Shown here: positions 1 to 7,700 of the stretch, piece by piece
Layout of the letters: every line of letters starts with the position of its first letter
How positions within the stretch are numbered: position 1 is the first letter of the stretch
Assembly: GCA_023435305.1 (NCBI GenBank)
Contig: JAEYRV010000040.1
Location: 1 to 64,000 of the forward strand
Reading direction: 5' to 3'
Origin: Bacillota bacterium
GTDB taxonomy: Bacteria; Bacillota; Clostridia; Acetivibrionales; DTU013
Length of the DNA: 64,000 nt
Notes under the pieces: model-generated
What the model was told of the DNA's origin: nothing
What the model saw: the letters and a program-made list of their open reading frames with translations, nothing else
Databases searched by the model: none
Program-made: the position numbers and the translations under genes

Positions 1-1
1 T

Positions 2-73
2 TCGGGGTCAGGCTTGAAATATTCCTTTATTATTATAAGTAATAATAAAGGAATATTTCAAGCCTGACCCCGA
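2..73. repeat. REP/MITE-like perfect palindrome
   Basis: A perfect inverted repeat: arms 2-35 and 40-73 (34 bp each) around a four-base TAAG loop. The outer ends read GGGGTCAGGCTTGA and its complement. No open frame lies inside it. From general knowledge, palindromes ending in GGGGTCAGG/CCTGACCCC are common near REP-associated (Y1, IS200-like) transposases, so I infer a non-autonomous mobile repeat. It has no U-run of the terminator type, although it could still stop transcription. The window edge prevents seeing what lies to its left. Confidence 0.6.
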
Positions 74-85
74 TAACAGATAGCT

Positions 86-478
86 TTACAGACCAAGCGA
101 TTTCATCCATTCAATAGCTTCTTCGAGTGTCCTGAAGTACTCGGTCTGGATCCCCTCGGCATGTGATGCCTGCTGATGTCGTTTTGCCTGGACCTTTATT
201 GCTGCAAGGCCGCCTGCAACAAATCCAAACGCGATGCAACCAGCCTCTTCACAGCGCTGATGCATTAGGGCGAATTCCTGCTGCGTTTCCGCATCAAATA
301 TGGGATCCATTTTTTCGATCATCGGTATGTATCCCCATTTACCGCCAAAGCTCTTCCCTTTTTTGAGAACATATTCCGTGACCTTTCTCACATCAGCTGC
401 AGTTGCTTGTCCGATACCTTCAGTATTGACGACCCTGCATCCTGGAATATCATAGGTTTCAAGTTTCCACTGTGACAT
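86..478 (-). CDS. Hypothetical protein, STAS/SpoIIAA-like
   Basis: A 130-residue soluble protein with no signal peptide or membrane segment. ATG start preceded by AGGAGG six to seven bases upstream. The pattern of alternating strands and helices, the opening that describes a short self-contained domain, and the ending EEAIEWMKSLGL are reminiscent of the SpoIIAA-like/STAS fold of small hypothetical proteins, but no diagnostic motif is visible and the function is unknown. It stands alone between the palindrome at the window edge and the chemotaxis receptor gene, which is on the same strand with a 30-base gap, so the two could be co-transcribed. Confidence 0.6.
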   Translation of the reverse strand: MSQWKLETYDIPGCRVVNTEGIGQATAADVRKVTEYVLKKGKSFGGKWGYIPMIEKMDPIFDAETQQEFALMHQRCEEAGCIAFGFVAGGLAAIKVQAKRHQQASHAEGIQTEYFRTLEEAIEWMKSLGL

Positions 479-507
479 ACTATTACCTCCTGATATGTTT
501 TATTGTT

Positions 508-1722
508 TTACATATGCAATGACATTTTCAGATCCTCAAGAATGCCTCCAAACCTTTCGGAGATAGAACCCATGCTTTTTCTGATATCCTTTATTCTCTT
601 CTCGCCGTTGCTCGATGCCAGCGATATGTTGTCAATCGACGCAAGCACATTATCCACTGTCGCCAGGAGCTCTTTAGATGTCATATTGAATCCGCTTACC
701 ATATCATTGATAAACGTGGCATCATCATTATACCTGCGTGCAGTTTCCAGCATAGAAGTATAATCGTCATTGACATCCTCGGACATAAAACCAAGAATCC
801 TGTTGGAGCATGTGGAAAGGTTGCCAACCGAACTCTCTACCTGTGAGGTTATACCCTGGATCTTTGAAACAGCCTGCTTGGACTGCTCAGCAAGCTTCCT
901 GATCTCATTGGCAACTACTGCGAACCCTCTCCCTGCCTCTCCGGCTTTTGCTGCTTCTATATTCGCATTCAATGCAAGGAGGTTCGTTTGAGCGGTTATC
1001 TTTATGATGGAATCTGACAAAACCGATATTTGTTCAACAATTTTAGCTTCCTCAATGGCATCTTCCAGCTCCACCTTTACTTCACTAAATATTTGCTGCG
1101 CTTTAGCCTGTGATTCAACGACCCTGTTATTGATCTCCTGTGCCCTTGTGCTTATTTCTTCTGCAACCTGCACTCCTTGTGATGTCCTGTCAGTGATATT
1201 CTGTGCAGAACTGGCAATATCAAGTGTCGCCGCCGCAATATCTTCTGAAATGTCTGCTGTTTCCTTCATTATGCCGGCTAAATTTCCCGAGCTGGTGCTC
1301 ACGTTACTGATATCCTGATACAATTCATGCAGTTCATTACATTTACCCGCTATTGTTTCAACCTCATCCTTATTGAGATTACTCTGTGACCCGCATCTAT
1401 CTGTTACTGCCAATATGCTTCCCACTAGCTCTTTTACCTGATCGTTTTTACTCATGCTGGCAGGCATATCCCTCAGAGAGCCGACATCCTCTATGGATCT
1501 TAAGTATTCGGAAAAAATACGTGTTTCCTTTATTGACGAGACGGAAAAAAACATATGTAAGGAGTTGGCTGACAATGCAATGAAGGCTAATATCATCATA
1601 AAAATATCAAGGATTGTACTGCCTTTTGTTAGAAAACTAAATAAGCTCAATAAAAAGAGAATCAATAGGATCAGTTCCGCTGCGATAAGTAAATATGACC
1701 GTCTTCCCCATAATTTTATCAT
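508..1722 (-). CDS. Methyl-accepting chemotaxis-type signalling protein
   Basis: 404 residues. Two closely spaced hydrophobic helices near the N-terminus (about 9-29 and 36-56) with almost no extracytoplasmic loop, then a long coiled-coil cytoplasmic domain. The MCP hairpin tip is clear (TNLLALNANIEAAKAGEAGR, then FAVVANEIRKLAEQS), which binds CheA/CheW. The absence of a periplasmic ligand domain suggests it senses membrane state or an intracellular cue. I place the start at the ATG at 1722, which has an AAGGG Shine-Dalgarno; an upstream TTG at 1785 would add 21 residues with no good site. No che genes are nearby, so it is an orphan receptor. Confidence 0.88.
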   Translation of the reverse strand: MIKLWGRRSYLLIAAELILLILFLLSLFSFLTKGSTILDIFMMILAFIALSANSLHMFFSVSSIKETRIFSEYLRSIEDVGSLRDMPASMSKNDQVKELVGSILAVTDRCGSQSNLNKDEVETIAGKCNELHELYQDISNVSTSSGNLAGIMKETADISEDIAAATLDIASSAQNITDRTSQGVQVAEEISTRAQEINNRVVESQAKAQQIFSEVKVELEDAIEEAKIVEQISVLSDSIIKITAQTNLLALNANIEAAKAGEAGRGFAVVANEIRKLAEQSKQAVSKIQGITSQVESSVGNLSTCSNRILGFMSEDVNDDYTSMLETARRYNDDATFINDMVSGFNMTSKELLATVDNVLASIDNISLASSNGEKRIKDIRKSMGSISERFGGILEDLKMSLHM

Positions 1723-1944
1723 CTGACAATATCCCTTCTCGTACAAAAATAATGTAAGCAAAGGATCACTGTACATTTCAATCAAAGGTACTTTTTCATA
1801 TATCCTGCATATATTACTTGCATTAGTATTATTTTACAGCATTTAGTGAGTTTTTTCAACAGGTTTATTTGATATTATCTGCAGCACTTCAACATGTAAA
1901 AGATTCTCGTTAACAGTCTTCAGAATGATCACATACTCTCCTTA

Positions 1945-1985
1945 CAAAAAAACATACCGGCCAATTTCTTGTATTTGGCCGGCAT
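1945..1985 (-). terminator. Rho-independent terminator
   Basis: Stem CCGGCCAA (1957-1964) pairs with TTGGCCGG (1975-1982); on the minus strand it is followed by a run of eight T (1952-1945). It sits just past the stop of the formate/nitrite transporter gene and closes the metF-etf-FNT operon. Confidence 0.85.
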
Positions 1986-2006
1986 GACTTATTTCAATCA
2001 ACAGTT

Positions 2007-2891
2007 TTACACTTTATTGCTTCGAAGTTCAATTGCTGCTTCTTTTGATGGCTTCGGCTTCCTTTTGAAAAGGTAAACAAACCAATATACTGCACCTACA
2101 AAGACTGCGCCGCCTACTATATTTCCTAAAGTAACGGGTATCAAATTACCGGTCACAAAAGATCCCCAATTAAGGGCCGCGATCTTTTCCGGGTCGACTC
2201 CAAGTGAAACAGCAGCCTGTACAAATCCCGGGTTTGCTTTTGCAAGAATGCCTGCAGGTATATAATACATATTGGCAACACTATGTTCAAATCCGGACGT
2301 GATGAACAGCCATATCGGAAAAAATATGGCCAGGATCTTGCCGGTCATATCCTTTGCCCCGGCTGCCATCCACACTGCCACACATACCAGCCAGTTGCAG
2401 AGGATCCCCATGAAAAATGCATTTCCAAAGGTCATCCCAGTCTTGTATACTGCAGTTTTGATCGTAAAACCGCCCAGAAGGCCATTCGAAAAGTCCAACT
2501 GTCCGGAGTACAGTATCAGGAACACAACTATCATTGCACCGACAAAATTCCCCACATATACAAAGGCCCAGTTCTTGAGCAAGGCAGCAAGGCTGGATTT
2601 ATGTTCATTGCATGAGATCACGATCAGACAGTTCCCGGTGAAAAGCTCCGCTCCGGCCACAATCACCATCATAAGTCCTGCAGAAAACAATGCACCTGCC
2701 AGGGCTTTGGCCAGGCCCACCGAGCTTATTGTATGTATCGCCGCATTTGAGCCCTCAGAGGCAAAAGCAATAAAAGCGCCTGCCAGGATCCCAAGGATGA
2801 ATTGCTTAAGCGCAGGCAGTTCAGCCTTTTTTCGAGCGACCTCGATATAATTCTGCGCAATTTCTTCAGGGCTTAGAAACGATTTGTCCAT
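2007..2891 (-). CDS. Formate/nitrite transporter (FNT) family channel
   Basis: 294 residues, six to seven transmembrane helices, the usual size of FocA/NirC/YrhG proteins. FNT signatures are visible: AELFTGN near residue 90, the SGFEHSVANMYYIPAG stretch carrying the conserved pore histidine, and NWGSFVTGNLIPVTLGNIVGG-like sequence in the last third. The family moves formate, nitrite or hydrosulfide as a pentameric channel in the cytoplasmic membrane. It follows etfA by 54 bases on the same strand and is the last gene before a terminator. Sitting downstream of an MTHFR-like gene makes formate the most likely substrate, but that is inference. ATG start with GAGGA upstream. Confidence 0.9.
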   Translation of the reverse strand: MDKSFLSPEEIAQNYIEVARKKAELPALKQFILGILAGAFIAFASEGSNAAIHTISSVGLAKALAGALFSAGLMMVIVAGAELFTGNCLIVISCNEHKSSLAALLKNWAFVYVGNFVGAMIVVFLILYSGQLDFSNGLLGGFTIKTAVYKTGMTFGNAFFMGILCNWLVCVAVWMAAGAKDMTGKILAIFFPIWLFITSGFEHSVANMYYIPAGILAKANPGFVQAAVSLGVDPEKIAALNWGSFVTGNLIPVTLGNIVGGAVFVGAVYWFVYLFKRKPKPSKEAAIELRSNKV

Positions 2892-2945
2892 ACGTTGGTC
2901 CTCACTTCATAGATTATGCTATATCCCAATATTATTTCAGCAGCT

Positions 2946-3974
2946 TCAAATAACTGCCTCTGTATTTCCCATTTCATTCAGGATTTCCGGGATCACTTCA
3001 AATAAATCGCCGACAATTGCAATGTCCGCCATTTGCATCATTGGAGTATCCGGGTTTTTGTCGATTGCTATGATCAATTCACAGGACTGCATCCCGACCA
3101 GATGCTGGATCTGCCCGGAAATACCGCAGGCGATATAAACCTTTGTCTGTACCGTCTGGCCTGTCTGGCCGACCTGATGGGCATAAGGGACCCAGCCCGC
3201 GTCGACAGCTGCACGGCTTGCCCCTACAGCGCCGCCCACTCTTGCCGCAAATTCCCGCAGGAGCTCAAATCCTTTGGGACCCTTGACACCTCTGCCGCCT
3301 GCAACTATTATCGGGGCATCACCAATATTAACAGTGGTTTCACCGCTGTGAAAGCTCTCAACGATCCGTTTTATTTTGGTCACATCACTATCGATGACAT
3401 CCTCACGAATTATCTCACCGGATCTTCCCGGATCCGGCACGAGTGCTTTCATGACCCTGGGACGGACTGTAGCCATCTGAGGGCGATGATTCGAGCAGCG
3501 GATCGTCGCCATGATATTCCCGCCGAAGGCAGGTCTTGTCTGCAGCAGATCTCCGTTTTCCGGATCTATTCCAAGCTCGGTGCAATCAGCGGTCAAGCCG
3601 CAATTTGCTTTGACTGCAACACGAGGTATGAGCGCACGTCCTCTTGCAGTGGCAGCACCTATTACTATCTCAGGGTTATATTTTTCTATCAGCCTTATTA
3701 AAATGTCGGCTTCCATTTCGTCAATAAAACCTGAAAGCCTTGTATCATCAACTAAAATCACATTGTCCGCCCCAAATGCAAACAGTGATCCGGCCTGCTT
3801 GGCAGCGCCGGAACCCATTAAAACGGCCCAGACCTGGGAGGCTCTCGCATCGGCCAAGGCCCTGGCCGCACCTATCATCTCATGCGTAACAGGCTGTATC
3901 TTCCCGGAAAGAAACTCGGCCACTACCCATACATTGGAGTATTTTGATTTATCGGTACCATTTGAAATGAACAT
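2946..3974 (-). CDS. etfA: Electron transfer flavoprotein, alpha subunit
   Basis: 342 residues, usual EtfA length, with no N-terminal ferredoxin extension. The C-terminal FAD-binding domain shows AGGRGVKGPKGFELL, VGASRAAVDAGW, QVGQTGQTVQTKVYIACGIS and AIDKNPDTPMMQMADIAIVG, the classic EtfA FAD signature series. Together with EtfB it forms a flavin electron carrier; in clostridia such pairs serve acyl-CoA dehydrogenases or flavin-based electron bifurcation. Start ATG with GGAGGG upstream, 15 bases after etfB stops. No acyl-CoA dehydrogenase gene is in the window; the upstream partner gene is MTHFR-like instead. Confidence 0.95.
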   Translation of the reverse strand: MFISNGTDKSKYSNVWVVAEFLSGKIQPVTHEMIGAARALADARASQVWAVLMGSGAAKQAGSLFAFGADNVILVDDTRLSGFIDEMEADILIRLIEKYNPEIVIGAATARGRALIPRVAVKANCGLTADCTELGIDPENGDLLQTRPAFGGNIMATIRCSNHRPQMATVRPRVMKALVPDPGRSGEIIREDVIDSDVTKIKRIVESFHSGETTVNIGDAPIIVAGGRGVKGPKGFELLREFAARVGGAVGASRAAVDAGWVPYAHQVGQTGQTVQTKVYIACGISGQIQHLVGMQSCELIIAIDKNPDTPMMQMADIAIVGDLFEVIPEILNEMGNTEAVI

Positions 3975-3989
3975 AAATTTTCCCTCCGA

Positions 3990-4778
3990 TTACAGTATAC
4001 TGCGGACTTTAAGCTCGTGTACAAGCTGCCTTGCACAATCCTTCGGCGAACCTTCGATCCTTTTTGTAACAGCATTTCTAGGTGGCGGCGGCGCAGTTTT
4101 TACAACTCTTGTCGGCGAGCCGTTCAGGCCGATTTTTTCTATCTCAGCGCCTATATCAGAAGGCTTCCAGACCGGTATATCTATTTTATCGGAAGCAAGA
4201 CGTCCCTTGAGGGTGGGGACACGAGGCGTGTTGATGTCCTTTAGCACGGTTATTACTGCAGGAAAATCTATTTTACAAATATCATATCCATCTTCATGCA
4301 TCCGTTTGACTTTTATGCTTTCAGAATCTGCATCTTCAACACCCATGACATAAGTCGCCTGGACCCAGTCCAGATGTGCGGCGATCCCCGGGCCAACCTG
4401 AGCGGTATCTCCATCGATAGCCTGCTTCCCACAGATGACCAGGTCTACGTCGCCTATTTTATCTATAGCTTTCGCAAGAGCATAGCTTGTCGCCCATGTA
4501 TCGGAACCGCCAAATGCTCTGTCACTTAACAGGACCGCCCTGTCTGCGCCTACGGATATTGCCTCGCGCAAACTGAGCGCCGCCTTATCAGGGCCCATCG
4601 AAAGAACGATCACTTCGCCGCCGAACTTGTCCCGGAGCTGCACCCCTTCTTCGACAGCATATATATCAAATGGATTAATGACCGCCTTTTGCCCTTCACG
4701 AATGATCCTTTTCGTCTCCGGATCTATCTTGGCCTCATTGGTCGCAGGAACTTGTTTGATGCAAACTACGATTCTCAT
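3990..4778 (-). CDS. etfB: Electron transfer flavoprotein, beta subunit
   Basis: 262 residues, the expected EtfB size. Opens MRIVVCIKQVPATNEAKIDP and carries the nucleotide-binding signature CGKQAIDGDTAQVGPGIAAHL at about 135-155. That GDTAQVGP form is typical of clostridial EtfB proteins, including those described as FAD-binding and bifurcating, but the motif alone does not prove bifurcation. ATG start with AAGGAG six bases upstream. Followed by etfA after 15 bases, so the pair is translated together. Confidence 0.95.
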   Translation of the reverse strand: MRIVVCIKQVPATNEAKIDPETKRIIREGQKAVINPFDIYAVEEGVQLRDKFGGEVIVLSMGPDKAALSLREAISVGADRAVLLSDRAFGGSDTWATSYALAKAIDKIGDVDLVICGKQAIDGDTAQVGPGIAAHLDWVQATYVMGVEDADSESIKVKRMHEDGYDICKIDFPAVITVLKDINTPRVPTLKGRLASDKIDIPVWKPSDIGAEIEKIGLNGSPTRVVKTAPPPPRNAVTKRIEGSPKDCARQLVHELKVRSIL

Positions 4779-4839
4779 ATGATTCTCCTTACATGATCTG
4801 ATTGGGTATTCCCATATTAAACATGTCCTTACCTGAAAA

Positions 4840-5640
4840 TCAGGTCCATGTATCCTTTACCAGATGGTACTGTGTCTTGAATCCCAGCAGAGACAGGTAA
4901 ACGCCGCATCTCGGATAAATCCTGTGAAGCAGCTTTAATGTTTCGATAGGATCAAACTGCGTATCTTCAGGTATCTCATATCCGACCGCATCTGAAAGAA
5001 GGCTGATTTTTTTGCTCATCCAGGCTTCAATAATTACAGGTACATCCGGGTATTTCTCCAGCAGCTCCTCAACGATACTGTTTCTTTCAATAATAGGCTG
5101 AGTCACTATGAATGAGGCACCTGCCTGCATTTTCCTCTGCAGCTTTTCAAATTCATGTTCGGGAGGTTCATATGGATTAAAAGCAACCCCCATAACAAAA
5201 GTATCGGGGTACTCGTCTTCTATATATTTCAACAATTCAACAGATGTGACTGACATTGCTGCTCCGCCGGCTCCTACATCGGAGGGCTGAAGTTTTGGCA
5301 AACGTTCGGAGCCGTCGCCGCTTATTACTAATAAGTACTTGATCCCCAGGGCTCTGCACGAGTCAAGAATGTTATGCAGATCCTGTTTTGTATGAAATGT
5401 GTTAAGGTGGATCATTACATTCTCAGCATTTACAGCAAGCCCCATCTCTTCTATAACCTCGGTGCCCTGGAAGGAAAGGTGGCCCATTGCATTATCTGTG
5501 ATGCATGCACAATAACCGCTTTCCATGACTCTGTTAAATTTCGCGGCAAACAGCTCCAAATCGGCTTCCAGCTTCTCCGTATCCTGTTTGGGAGGAAGTA
5601 TCTCAACATGATATATTTTGTTAGAAATATGGTGCTGCAT
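4840..5640 (-). CDS. Methylenetetrahydrofolate reductase-like protein
   Basis: 266 residues from the ATG at 5640. The protein has the MetF TIM-barrel landmarks: VEILPPKQ early (the EFFPP-like catalytic Glu strand), ITDNAMG, then HLNTFHTKQDL, VISGDGSERLP (the Asp that contacts flavin in MetF), MGVAFNPYEPPEHEFEKLQRKM, AGASFIVTQPIIE. Expected reaction: interconversion of methylene- and methyl-tetrahydrofolate with FAD. It is divergent from enteric MetF. A promoter at 5665-5692 lies inside the longer reading (start 5718), and AAAGGCGG precedes 5640, so the shorter start is preferred. It heads an operon with etfB, etfA and an FNT channel; no metV-like partner is present. Confidence 0.78.
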   Translation of the reverse strand: MQHHISNKIYHVEILPPKQDTEKLEADLELFAAKFNRVMESGYCACITDNAMGHLSFQGTEVIEEMGLAVNAENVMIHLNTFHTKQDLHNILDSCRALGIKYLLVISGDGSERLPKLQPSDVGAGGAAMSVTSVELLKYIEDEYPDTFVMGVAFNPYEPPEHEFEKLQRKMQAGASFIVTQPIIERNSIVEELLEKYPDVPVIIEAWMSKKISLLSDAVGYEIPEDTQFDPIETLKLLHRIYPRCGVYLSLLGFKTQYHLVKDTWT

Positions 5641-5664
5641 TGACCATACCGCCTTTCTATACTC

Positions 5665-5692
5665 ATTACAATGCGGAACATTAACAGTCCAA
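5665..5692 (-). promoter_or_regulatory. Probable sigma-A promoter of the MTHFR-etf operon
   Basis: Minus-strand TTGGAC (5692-5687), 16-base spacer, TGTAAT (5670-5665). The expected start of transcription falls about 20 bases upstream of the ATG at 5640. No riboswitch-like structure fits in so short a leader. Confidence 0.5.
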
Positions 5693-5773
5693 ATATATTT
5701 TAGAACACGGAAAAACAAGAATCTTTTAAATTCTAACTAGAAATTGTAATTTTCGATTATTTTGGAGAAATAT

Positions 5774-6484
5774 TCACTCAAACTCGCGGAACCCCATCTT
5801 AAGCCATGTTTCCATGTCTATCGTATTGTGGGCTTTTAGGCCGCTGTTTCGCTGGAATTGATGGATTGCCTTTTTAAGGCCGTCCTCATATATGCCGTCC
5901 AGAGGACCGTTATAGTAACCCAGCTGCTTAAGCCGCCGCTGTATGGCGAGCACATCGGCTCCCCTGTCTCCGGGATTGATCTCATCGAAATGCCTGCCGA
6001 ACGGTCCGAACTGGCCATTCACGATCACTACCTCAGTACCGACGGATACAAGGCTGTACAACTCAGCCACATCATCATTGAACATGCGTATACAGCCATG
6101 GCTGGCTGCAGAACCGATCGACCCGCTTTCCTTTGTTCCATGGATACCATATTTCCCCCAGGGGACATCCAGCCCCAGCCACCTGCCGCCAAAGCCCTCT
6201 CCCCAGTCGCCCTTCTCCACTATCGTCCAGCGTCCCAGGGGCGACGGCAGCCCTGACTTGCCCGAGGCAATAGTGTACTCCTTCACGCACTCGCTGCCAT
6301 CGAGAAGATACAGCGTTTTATCCTCTATCTCGACAAAAATGACATATTCTCTTTTATTATCTAAAGCAGAAGTGTCTGATAAAATTTCCTCTTTTACATC
6401 AATAAGCATCTGTGTGATCGACAAAGCTGATATCATAGCCAGAAAATATATCAAACATATCCTGAGCCTGTTCAATATGAACAC
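5774..6484 (-). CDS. L,D-transpeptidase (YkuD) with peptidoglycan-binding domain
   Basis: 236 residues. An N-terminal hydrophobic segment (about 7-28) acts as signal anchor. The YkuD domain (about 46-155) has the full catalytic motif: HGTKESGSIGSAASHGCIRM, with the Cys nucleophile. The C-terminal PG_binding_1 domain (about 170-232) includes DRGADVLAIQRRLKQLGYY and AIHQFQRNSGL. It should form 3-3 or anchor cross-links in the cell wall, outside the membrane. The start is uncertain: the GTG at 6484 sits directly against a run of eight G that must supply the ribosome site, so the TTG three codons downstream (spacing about eight) is a good alternative. Single gene, same strand as its neighbours. 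Confidence 0.9.
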   Translation of the reverse strand: MFILNRLRICLIYFLAMISALSITQMLIDVKEEILSDTSALDNKREYVIFVEIEDKTLYLLDGSECVKEYTIASGKSGLPSPLGRWTIVEKGDWGEGFGGRWLGLDVPWGKYGIHGTKESGSIGSAASHGCIRMFNDDVAELYSLVSVGTEVVIVNGQFGPFGRHFDEINPGDRGADVLAIQRRLKQLGYYNGPLDGIYEDGLKKAIHQFQRNSGLKAHNTIDMETWLKMGFREFE

Positions 6485-6669
6485 CCCCCCCGAAAACAGA
6501 CAAATGCACAGGATCTGATACCTCGGGTCTACTGCACCAATTATCTATATGCGGTGGTATATGACTTTATAATAATTGCACATGAACGTATAAAGTCAAA
6601 AATTTTTACAGTGGACGCCAAATGTTATAAGTAATAAAATTAAATAAAAACGCAGAGGGGATCGACAAA

Positions 6670-7686
6670 ATGTACAGCTTTATGAGTGATTACAGCGAAG
6701 GAGCTCATCCCAGGATATTAAAAGCGCTGACTGAAATAAACGGCGAGCAGTTCGACGGCTACGGAGCAGACCGGATATCCGGAGAAGCCGCGGAGTTGAT
6801 CAGAAAATTAATAAATAATGATAATGCAGATGTTCACTTCATATCAGGCGGTACATTGACAAATCTCACTGCGATATCAGCCTTCCTGAGACCTCATGAA
6901 GCGGTAATCTCCGCATCGACAGGGCACATCAGCATTCATGAAACCGGGGCGATAGAATCGACAGGACACAAGATCATTCTATTGGAACCAAGCAATGGAA
7001 AAATAACTGCAGAGCAGGTAAAAAAGGCATTCGAAGCACATACCGACGAGCACATGGTAAAGCCAAAGCTGGTCTATATATCAAACTCTACTGAAATAGG
7101 CACAATATATAAAAAATACGAGCTGGAACAGCTCAGCAAGGTCTGCAAGGAGTGCAGCATGCTGCTTTATATAGATGGGGCAAGGCTTGGGACTGCCCTG
7201 TGCTCTGATGAAAACGACATAACTATGTCGGATCTTGGGAGGCTGGCAGACTCGTTTTATATCGGCGGCACTAAAAACGGAGCACTTCTTGGAGAAGCGT
7301 TGGTTATCTGCAATGACATGCTTAAAGAAGATTTCCGATTCCACATAAAGCAAAAGGGCGGAATGATGGCAAAGGGCTGGATAATAGGACTGCAATTCGC
7401 AGAATTGCTTAGGGACGGCCTGTATTTCGAATTAGCAGGACATTCCAACAGGATGGCCGCCAAACTAATGGAGGGTATAGCTTCACTTGGTTACGAATTT
7501 TTATCAAAATCATCGACAAATCAAATATTCCCTATACTGCCCAATACCGTAATCAAGGGGCTCCAGGAAAATTACATGTTCCATATCTGGTCGAAATGCA
7601 GTGATGATACCTCTGCTATAAGACTTGTGACTTCATGGGCTGTAAATGAAGAAATGATCGATGCTTTCCTGAATGATCTAAAATAA
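6670..7686 (+). CDS. ltaE: Low-specificity threonine aldolase (beta-eliminating lyase family)
   Basis: 338 residues, PLP-dependent fold type I. Features: SDYSEGAHPRILKAL at the start, SGGTLTNLTAISAFL, HISIHETGAIESTGHK, and DGARLGTAL followed by YIGGTKNGALLGEAL, in which the Lys is the expected PLP Schiff-base residue. It cleaves L-threonine or allo-threonine to glycine and acetaldehyde. ATG start with AGAGGGG upstream. It is a lone plus-strand gene between two minus-strand units; it points into the GGDEF-EAL gene and leaves only 14 bases between stops, with no clear terminator. Confidence 0.88.
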   Translation: MYSFMSDYSEGAHPRILKALTEINGEQFDGYGADRISGEAAELIRKLINNDNADVHFISGGTLTNLTAISAFLRPHEAVISASTGHISIHETGAIESTGHKIILLEPSNGKITAEQVKKAFEAHTDEHMVKPKLVYISNSTEIGTIYKKYELEQLSKVCKECSMLLYIDGARLGTALCSDENDITMSDLGRLADSFYIGGTKNGALLGEALVICNDMLKEDFRFHIKQKGGMMAKGWIIGLQFAELLRDGLYFELAGHSNRMAAKLMEGIASLGYEFLSKSSTNQIFPILPNTVIKGLQENYMFHIWSKCSDDTSAIRLVTSWAVNEEMIDAFLNDLK

Positions 7687-7700
7687 GGTGTCTGGCGTCT

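Noticed and set aside
1723..1785. 21-residue extension of the chemotaxis receptor from a TTG
   Set aside because: The internal ATG at 1722 has a better Shine-Dalgarno and fits the domain start.
5641..5718. 26-residue N-terminal extension of the MTHFR-like protein
   Set aside because: The extension would pass through the probable promoter and has no ribosome site; the ATG at 5640 has AAAGGCGG.
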